A stretch of 64,000 nt of DNA, taken from positions 1 through 64,000 of the forward strand of contig NZ_JAKREV010000009.1 of NCBI RefSeq assembly GCF_022664465.1, written 5' to 3'. The position numbers were made by a program, and so were the translations under genes. The stretch's first letter is position 1. The number at the start of each line of letters is the position of its first letter. Shown piece after piece: positions 57,770 through 64,000 of the stretch. The DNA is from Sphingomonas hankookensis (GTDB lineage Bacteria; Pseudomonadota; Alphaproteobacteria; Sphingomonadales; Sphingomonadaceae). The notes under the pieces are model-generated. The model saw only the letters and a program-made list of their open reading frames with translations, had not been told where the DNA came from and made no database searches.

Positions 57770-60700
57770 ATGAGCGACCTGTTCGACCCTGCGCCCGCGC
57801 GCACCGACCACGCTACCGCCGCCGCTCGCCTGCTGATCCCGGCGATCGCCAGTGAGCCGAAGATCACGCGCGCGATGCTCAATGACGCGATGATCCGCGC
57901 CTATGGCGGCACCGACGCCGATGGTCACTGGACCCAGCGCGAGAGTTTCGAGGTGCTGGAGCATGCGACCGCGCTGGCGGTATGCGCAGCAGGCACCACG
58001 CCGGCGGTCGACGCCGCGATCGGGCTTATGGCGCGCCTTCCTACCCAGACCGTGCGCAGCGAGGAGCAGATCGACTGGCAGCAATTCTCGACGCCGCTCG
58101 ATCTCGCCACAATCGCGGTGATGCTCGCGGCGGTTCGGGCCGATGACATCGTGCTCGAACCGAGCGCCGGTAACGGTCTCCTGGTCGCGGGCCTCCCGCC
58201 GATCGCGGCGCTTCAGCTCAACGAGATCGATCCCGCGCGCCGCGCGCGGCTGTCCGCCACTTTCCCGAAAGCCAGCGTTACCGGCCACGACGGCGCGCAG
58301 ATCGCGAGCGTCATGGCGTCCGCGCCTCGTCCCAGCCTCATCCTGATGAACCCGCCGTTCTCGCGCTCGCTCGGCCGCGGTGCCGACGCGCTCGCGGCGG
58401 TCCGCCATCTGCAGGCGGCGATCAAGCGGGTCCGCCCTGGCGGGCGCGTCGTCGCGATCATGCCCGACTGGTTCTTCAACTCGGCGCGTATGGGCGCAAT
58501 CTGGTCGACGACGCTCGCCAGCGTCGCGCTCCGAACATCGATCCGGCTGACCCATGCCTATGGCAAGCACGGGACGGGGGTCGCGGTGCGCCTCTATGTC
58601 ATCGACAAGACGGTGGGTGATACGACGACGATCACGGTGCAGCGCCGCGATGTCAGCGACCTGGTCGACGCGCTGGTCATCCCGTCCCGTCAGGATCTGA
58701 TCCCGGAGACCGCCACCCCGACGCCGGTCAAGCGGGGCGGGGGGCTGTCGCTCCTGCGCAGCGTCAGGTCGAAGCCCGCTACCACCCCGCGCATCTTCCG
58801 CGCTCCCGCGAGGAACGAGGTTCTGCCGGTCGGCTACCAGGTGCTCGAGACGCCGGCGCCGCTCGCCGAGCAGTCCGGTGTCTATCTGCCCTATCGGCCG
58901 AGCCGTATCGTGTTCGACGCTGCCGGCGAGCATCCGACCGCGCTGGTTGAATCGATCGCGATGGGCTCGATCCCCGCGCCGATCCCCGTCCATGTTCCTT
59001 CGCTGCCGGAACGCACCGTCACGGAACGGCTGTTGTCCTCCTCGCAACTCGAGACCGTCGTCTATGCCGGCCATGCCTGGACCCAGTATATTCCTGGCCT
59101 CAGCAAGCCCGACAAGGAGGGGGTGGGGCTGGTACTGTCCGAGGACGGACGCGCGTACCGCAAGGGCTATTTCCTGGGCGACGGCACCGGGGCAGGGAAG
59201 GGGCGGCAGGTCGCGGCCGTCATCCTCGACAACTGGCTGGCGGGTCGCCGCAAGAACATCTGGATCAGCAAGAACGAGGCGCTCCATGCCGATGCGATCC
59301 GCGACTGGACCGCGCTCGGCGGTCTCGCGGCCGACGTGCAGCCGCTGTCGCGCTGGAAGATCGACGAGCCCGTCACGATGGACGAGGGCGTCCTGTTCGT
59401 GACCTATCCGACGCTGCGCTCCAACCGCGGCGACGCCACCCGGCTCGATCAGATCATCGCCTGGGCGGGTGCCGACTTCGACGGCGTCATCGCGTTCGAC
59501 GAAGCGCATGAAATGGGCGGCGTCGCGGGTGGCGAAGGGTCGATGGGCACCAAGAAGGGCTCCCAGCAGGGCATCGCCGGCGTACTCCTCCAGAACCACC
59601 TGCCAGACGCGCGCGTGCTCTACGCCTCGGCGACCGGCGCGTCGGAGGTGAACAACCTCGCCTATGCCGTGCGTCTCGGTCTGTGGGGGCCGGAGACGGC
59701 TTTTGCCAACCGCGAGGCGTTCATCACCCAGATCCGGCAGGGCGGGATCGCGGCGATGGAACTGGTCGCGCGCGATCTCAAGGCGACCGGCCTCTACACC
59801 GCGCGCGCGCTGAGCTTCGCCGGGGTCGAATATGACATCCTCCGCCACGAGCTGACGCCTGAACAGATCGCGGTGTACGACACCTATGCCGATGCCTGGG
59901 CGATCATCCATCGCGGCCTTGAAAAGGCGCTCGAACTCACCGGCGTCGTCGACGGCAACGAGGGCAAGACGCTCAACTCGGGCGCGAAGGCCGCGGCGCG
60001 CTCGCGGTTCGAAAGCTGCAAGCAGCGGTTCTTCGGGGCGCTCCTCCTGTCAGCGAAGCTCCCGACCGTCATCGCGGCGATCGAACAGCATCTGGCGGCC
60101 GATCAGTCGGTCGTGCTGCAGCTGGTCAGCACCGCCGAGGCGATCCTCGACCGCCGCCTGGGCGAACTGTCGCCCGACGAGCGCGCCGACCTCGACATCG
60201 ATCTCTCCCCGCGCGAGGCCGTGATCGACTATCTGACGCGGGCATTCCCGGTCCAGCAGATGACCTTCTTCCGCGATGACACCGGCGAGGTGCGCTCGCG
60301 ACCGCTGTTCGACGAGAGCGGCCACCCGGTCACCAACCCCGAAGCCGAAGCCGAGCGCGACAATCTGGTCGAGCAGCTTTGCGCGCTGCCGCCGATCGCG
60401 GCCGTGCTCGATGCCATCATCACCCGGTTCGGCACCGAGATGGTCGCCGAGGTGACGGGGCGCACCAAGCGCCTCATCACGGTGAGCGGGGGAGGGCAGA
60501 AGCTCGAATCGCGCTCGGCCCGCGCCACGCAGGCCGATTCCGCCGCCTTCATGGAAGGCACCAAGCGCATCCTGGTCTTCTCCGACGCCGGCGGGACCGG
60601 GCGGTCTTATCATGCCAGCCTCGATGCGAAGAACCAGCAGCAACGCGCGCATCTGCTCCTGGAGCCGGGCTGGAGGGCCGATCGCGCGATCCAGGGCCTG

Positions 60701-61984
60701 GGACGTACCCACCGCACGCATCAGGCCTGCTCGCCCCTGTTCCGGCCCGTCACGACCGACTGCAAGGGCGAACTCAGGTTCACCTCGACCATCGCGCGGC
60801 GTCTAGACAGCCTCGGCGCTCTGACGCGCGGCCAGCGCCAGACCGGGGGGCAGAATCTGTTCGACCCGGCCGATAATCTCGAAAGCGACTACGCCAAGGC
60901 GGCGCTCATCAGCTGGTATCACCTGCTCGTCGCGGGGAAGCTGACCAGCACCAACCTCACCGATTTCCAGCATCGCACCGGCCTGGAACTGCTCGATACC
61001 GACGGCGTGTTGAAGGAGGATCTCCCGCCCATCCAGCGCTGGCTCAACCGGTTGCTGGCGCTGCCGATCGGGCTCCAGAACTGCATCTTTGACGAATTCC
61101 TGGCGCTGGTCGAGGCACGGGTCGCGGCCGCGCGCGAGGCGGGGACACTCGATGTCGGCGTCGAGACGATGACGGTCGAGACCGCGACCGTGCTCGACGA
61201 TACGATCCTGCGCACCGACCCGGTCAGCAAGGCGACCTCGCACCTGCTGACGATCGAGGTGACCCGGCGCCGCAACCCCATGTCGCTCGAGCGCGTGCTG
61301 CGCATCGCCGATACCGACCAGACCGCCGTGTTCGTGCGCAACGGCAAGTCGGGCAAGGTCGCGCTGCGCACCAACGCGCGCTCCTGGCTGACCGAGGACG
61401 GGGTGGCGGTGTCGCGCATCGAACTGATGCGTCCGACCCGGCACGAATATCTCGCACTCGACGATCTCTACGAGACGGCCTGGGAGGAATGCAGCCGCGC
61501 ACGGTTCGAGGCGGAATGGTCGGCCGAGGTCGACGAGATCCGCGGCAAGCTCGACGTCGAGACGATCCGGCTCGCGACCGGCCTTCTGCTGCCGATCTGG
61601 TCGGCGCTGCCAAGCGACCATCTCGTGGTCAACCGCGTGGTCGATGCCGAGGGTCGCTCCTGGCTCGGGCGCATGGTGTTCCCGGGCGACGTGCCGGCGC
61701 TGTTCTCGAAGATGGGCCTCGACAGCAACGACGTGCTCAGCCCGGCCGAGGTCGCGCGCGCCGCGATGGAGGGCGGGACGGTCACGATCCGGCGACCGTT
61801 CGTGTGCGAGGTGAAGCGCGTACGCGTCAACGCCAAGCCGCGCATCGAGATCAGCGGCGCACCGGCCGACCAGCTCGCGTGGCTCAAGTCGATCGGCTGC
61901 TTCACAGAGATCATCGCCTACAAGACGCGCGTCTTCATCCCCGTCGAGACGGCCGATGCGGTTCTCGCAAAGCTGATGGCCTGA
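57770..61984 (+). CDS. Methyltransferase / strawberry-notch-like helicase fusion
   Basis: The product is 1404 aa. Residues ~120-290 are a SAM methyltransferase with EPSAGNGLLVAGL (motif I) and NPPF (near 194), typical of N6-adenine type. Residues ~430-1000 are an SF2 helicase of the strawberry-notch type: GDGTGAGKGRQ (near 470), FDEAHEMGG (near 575), and the C-terminal SDAGGTGRSYHASLD...GLGRTHRTHQ (near 975). The rest is an unknown C-terminal domain. Such fusions occur on conjugative plasmids and phages; proposed roles include DNA modification or anti-restriction, not proven. Confidence 0.85.
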   Translation: MSDLFDPAPARTDHATAAARLLIPAIASEPKITRAMLNDAMIRAYGGTDADGHWTQRESFEVLEHATALAVCAAGTTPAVDAAIGLMARLPTQTVRSEEQIDWQQFSTPLDLATIAVMLAAVRADDIVLEPSAGNGLLVAGLPPIAALQLNEIDPARRARLSATFPKASVTGHDGAQIASVMASAPRPSLILMNPPFSRSLGRGADALAAVRHLQAAIKRVRPGGRVVAIMPDWFFNSARMGAIWSTTLASVALRTSIRLTHAYGKHGTGVAVRLYVIDKTVGDTTTITVQRRDVSDLVDALVIPSRQDLIPETATPTPVKRGGGLSLLRSVRSKPATTPRIFRAPARNEVLPVGYQVLETPAPLAEQSGVYLPYRPSRIVFDAAGEHPTALVESIAMGSIPAPIPVHVPSLPERTVTERLLSSSQLETVVYAGHAWTQYIPGLSKPDKEGVGLVLSEDGRAYRKGYFLGDGTGAGKGRQVAAVILDNWLAGRRKNIWISKNEALHADAIRDWTALGGLAADVQPLSRWKIDEPVTMDEGVLFVTYPTLRSNRGDATRLDQIIAWAGADFDGVIAFDEAHEMGGVAGGEGSMGTKKGSQQGIAGVLLQNHLPDARVLYASATGASEVNNLAYAVRLGLWGPETAFANREAFITQIRQGGIAAMELVARDLKATGLYTARALSFAGVEYDILRHELTPEQIAVYDTYADAWAIIHRGLEKALELTGVVDGNEGKTLNSGAKAAARSRFESCKQRFFGALLLSAKLPTVIAAIEQHLAADQSVVLQLVSTAEAILDRRLGELSPDERADLDIDLSPREAVIDYLTRAFPVQQMTFFRDDTGEVRSRPLFDESGHPVTNPEAEAERDNLVEQLCALPPIAAVLDAIITRFGTEMVAEVTGRTKRLITVSGGGQKLESRSARATQADSAAFMEGTKRILVFSDAGGTGRSYHASLDAKNQQQRAHLLLEPGWRADRAIQGLGRTHRTHQACSPLFRPVTTDCKGELRFTSTIARRLDSLGALTRGQRQTGGQNLFDPADNLESDYAKAALISWYHLLVAGKLTSTNLTDFQHRTGLELLDTDGVLKEDLPPIQRWLNRLLALPIGLQNCIFDEFLALVEARVAAAREAGTLDVGVETMTVETATVLDDTILRTDPVSKATSHLLTIEVTRRRNPMSLERVLRIADTDQTAVFVRNGKSGKVALRTNARSWLTEDGVAVSRIELMRPTRHEYLALDDLYETAWEECSRARFEAEWSAEVDEIRGKLDVETIRLATGLLLPIWSALPSDHLVVNRVVDAEGRSWLGRMVFPGDVPALFSKMGLDSNDVLSPAEVARAAMEGGTVTIRRPFVCEVKRVRVNAKPRIEISGAPADQLAWLKSIGCFTEIIAYKTRVFIPVETADAVLAKLMA

Positions 61985-62148
61985 CCGGCACGATAACAGC
62001 CAGCTAGCAGCAAGGTAGCCGCTTGTCGGCGAGCCCCAGTCGCCCTCCCGCCCAAGCGGGAAACGAGAGGGGAGAAGGAGCGGGGAGGGTGTCCGGGTCG
62101 GGGGAAACACCCATGCACCGGACACTTTCCCGCTCATGGAGACGATAG
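61985..62148. other. Intergenic region with one CTAG repeat
   Basis: Carries CCAGCTAGCAGCAAGGTAGCC (61999-62019 region), related to the parA-flanking repeats, and a purine-rich stretch. Probably the promoter/operator of the long parB gene. Confidence 0.4.
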
Positions 62149-64000
62149 ATGACCCAGACCGTCAAACTCGCGAAGCTGAAGCGTTCCGAGAAGAACGTGC
62201 GCACCACCCCGCCCAAGAATATCGAGGCGATGGCCGCCAGCATCCGCGCTCGCGGCATCATGCAGAACCTGCTGGTGACCGCCGCCCGCCCGAAGGGCAT
62301 GTTCGAGATCATCGCCGGCGATCGCCGCTATCTCGGTGCGATGATGCTGGCCGAAGCCGGCGAGATCGTTGCCGCCGACTATGACGTGCCGGTCAAGATC
62401 ATCACCGGCGACGAGGCGGACCTGCGCGAGGTGTCGCTGACCGAGAATTTCCAGCGCGAGCAGATGACCGTCGCCGAGGAATGCGTCGCGTTCCAGCACT
62501 TCCTCAAGACCGACGGTGACGTCGACGCGGTCGCCAAACGGTTTGGCCAGACCCGCCGCTTCATCGAGGGACGGCTGCGCCTCGCCGATCTTGCCGAACC
62601 GATCTTCGAAGCCCTGGCCGCGGGCAAGATCTCCTACGAGATGGCCAAGGCCTACGGCTCGACGGCCGACAAGGCCAAGCAGGAGCGCGTGTTCGAGCAG
62701 TATGGTCACTCATCCTACGTCAACGCCGACCAGATCCGTCGCGCGATCGCCAACGACACGATGAAGGCGACGGATCCGATCGCGATCCTGGTCGGTGCCG
62801 ATGCCTATGTCGCCGCGGGCGGCCGCATCGAGCGCGAACTGTTCAGCGAGGACGGTGACCGCTGGACCGACCCGGAACTCGCGCAGACGCTCGCTGCCTC
62901 GCTGATGGAGGCCGAGGCCAAGCGGCTCGGCGAGGAACTGGGCGTCGCATGGGTGCGCCCCGTCGCCACGACCAGCCTCTACGGCATCACGTCCGACCTC
63001 CACCGCGTGACGCTGCCGGCAGCGCCGCTGACGGACGAGGAACAGACGCGCTGCGACAAGATCGAGGAGCGCGTGCAGGTCATCGAGAGCGATATGGAGG
63101 ACGAGGGTATCGATGACGACACCTATGCCGCGCTCGATGCGGAATCGGATCGGCTGCGCGAGGAATATCAGGCGATCCACGACAAGGCGCCCGAGCTGAC
63201 CGACGAGGTCAAGGGCCAGGTCGGCGTCTTCCTGACGCTCGGCCGCGACGGCAAGATGACGCTCGACACGACCTATTACAGCGAAACGCCGATCCGCCTG
63301 CCCGGGGACGATCGGCCGCTGCCGTCGTCGCCGTCGTCGCGTCGCACCGCCGACCTGCCGCCCGAGGCGGTCGCTCCTGGCGGCAAGCCGCTCAGCGCGC
63401 GGCTCCATGACGAACTGGCGGTCCAGCGCCGCGACATCCTCGCCGCCTCGATCCTCGGCGATCCGGGGCTCGCGCTCGACTATATGCTGTTCTGCCTCGC
63501 CGACCCCAGCCACGGCTACGGCCGCTACGGGACGACGGTTCGGGCAGGGCGTCCGCAGGACCCGCAGATGCCCAAGGATCAGCCCGCCACGCAGGCGCAG
63601 GTCGCGATCGCCGAAGCCCGCGAGGGTCTCGACACGTCGTGGACGGAAGGGTCGAACCCGGTCGAGCGGTTCGAGGCGTTCCGCGCGCTCAGCGACGACG
63701 CCAAGGCGGCCTGGCTCGCGGTCGTGGTGGCGACCTCGCTCGAGGCCAAGCCCGATTACAGCTCGGTCACGACCAACCCGCTCCATGCGCGGCTCGCCTC
63801 GATCCTCGAGATCGAACCCGCCAAATGGTGGCGCCCGACCTCGGCGAACTTCTTCGACCGCGTGTCGAAGGGTACGCTGCTCGCGCTGCTTACCAGCGTC
63901 GGGGGCGCGCCGCTCGCGGCCCGCTACATGGCATCCAAGAAGGGCGAGATCTCGACCAGCTGCGAGAAGCTGTTCGCCGGCGAGGCGATCACCGAGGCGG
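62149..64000 (+). CDS. ParB/RepB/Spo0J-family protein (3' end beyond window)
   Basis: At least 617 aa, open at the right edge. N-terminal ParB domain: VKLAKLKRSEKNVRTTPPKNIEAMAASIRARGIMQNLLVTAA, FEIIAGDRRYLGAM and the TENFQREQMTVAEECVAF block, then HTH DVDAVAKRFGQTRRFIEGRLRLADL. The long C-terminal part is unlike chromosomal ParB and is acidic with coiled-coil parts. GGAGACG precedes the ATG. In this context it is more likely a plasmid maintenance/regulatory nuclease-like ParB than the partner of the small ParA. Confidence 0.85.
   Translation, partial: MTQTVKLAKLKRSEKNVRTTPPKNIEAMAASIRARGIMQNLLVTAARPKGMFEIIAGDRRYLGAMMLAEAGEIVAADYDVPVKIITGDEADLREVSLTENFQREQMTVAEECVAFQHFLKTDGDVDAVAKRFGQTRRFIEGRLRLADLAEPIFEALAAGKISYEMAKAYGSTADKAKQERVFEQYGHSSYVNADQIRRAIANDTMKATDPIAILVGADAYVAAGGRIERELFSEDGDRWTDPELAQTLAASLMEAEAKRLGEELGVAWVRPVATTSLYGITSDLHRVTLPAAPLTDEEQTRCDKIEERVQVIESDMEDEGIDDDTYAALDAESDRLREEYQAIHDKAPELTDEVKGQVGVFLTLGRDGKMTLDTTYYSETPIRLPGDDRPLPSSPSSRRTADLPPEAVAPGGKPLSARLHDELAVQRRDILAASILGDPGLALDYMLFCLADPSHGYGRYGTTVRAGRPQDPQMPKDQPATQAQVAIAEAREGLDTSWTEGSNPVERFEAFRALSDDAKAAWLAVVVATSLEAKPDYSSVTTNPLHARLASILEIEPAKWWRPTSANFFDRVSKGTLLALLTSVGGAPLAARYMASKKGEISTSCEKLFAGEAITEA

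Noticed and set aside
57554..59911. 785-codon minus-strand frame across the helicase gene
   Set aside because: Antisense shadow of the methyltransferase-helicase, with no domain and Arg/Asp-biased composition.

Overview
The window is GC-rich alphaproteobacterial DNA, most probably a large conjugative plasmid (or plasmid-like integrated element) of a sphingomonad. The evidence is a complete F-type (TraA-like to TraG-like) transfer operon, an iteron-flanked RepA gene, a ParA/small ribbon-helix-helix partition pair, and a primase / strawberry-notch helicase / long ParB module. The alphaproteobacterial LexA box (GTTC-N7-GTTC) in front of umuDC fits the same group. The assignment rests on gene content and codon bias seen by eye, not on a database search.

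Layout. Bases 1-7257 hold a tightly overlapped plus-strand run of about 15 small genes, mostly envelope proteins: a Walker-less coupling-protein (TraD-like) derivative, three proteins that share an N-terminal DRDYMR-type box, a Cys-rich exported protein, a CsgG-like exported protein, zinc-ribbon/membrane proteins and a mini SGNH hydrolase. Bases 7357-8586 hold a zinc-finger protein, a stand-alone response-regulator receiver and a small secreted protein. Bases 8589-16774 are a umuDC operon whose umuD is split exactly by a 6431-bp Tn552/Tn402-like transposon (perfect 20-bp terminal repeats, 6-bp target duplication). The transposon carries a serine resolvase, a DDE transposase and an AAA ATPase, plus three cargo genes that include a secreted chymotrypsin-fold protease. 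An HNH protein and an ISNCY/IS1202-type insertion sequence follow (to about 18950).

Bases 19.2-25.4 kb form a chromosome-like accessory island: an HxlR remnant, cupin, alpha/beta hydrolase, Old Yellow Enzyme, short-chain dehydrogenase, divergent LysR regulator and an arginase-fold enzyme. Bases 25.9-28.0 kb carry small hypotheticals, an HU protein and a SRAP-domain protein whose only sensible start codon is ATC. Bases 28.0-48.5 kb are the minus-strand transfer operon, in transcription order traA, traL, traE, traK, traB, dsbC, traV, traC, orf, trbI, S26 traF, traW, orf, orf, traU, trbC, traN, orf, thioredoxin traF, traH, traG. Its TraG carries a C-terminal M23 (LytM) peptidase. Bases 48.6-54.1 kb are the regulatory and replication region: operator-like palindromes, an XRE-type regulator, a frameshifted GGDEF-like gene, a resolvase, and repA with iterons on both sides. 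Bases 54.1-64.0 kb hold a lytic transglycosylase, parA and its partner inside CTAG-rich repeats, a CHC2/toprim primase-like protein, a 1404-aa methyltransferase-helicase fusion and a long ParB-family protein that runs off the end.

The parts work as one plasmid backbone (replication, partition, multimer resolution, mating-pore assembly with two peptidoglycan hydrolases) with inserted cargo. An operator-like palindrome shared by the transfer and partition promoters suggests the two functions may be co-regulated. The most unusual items are the TraG-M23 fusion, the ATC-started SRAP gene, the Walker-less TraD-like protein with its envelope operon, and the protease-carrying transposon inside umuD.
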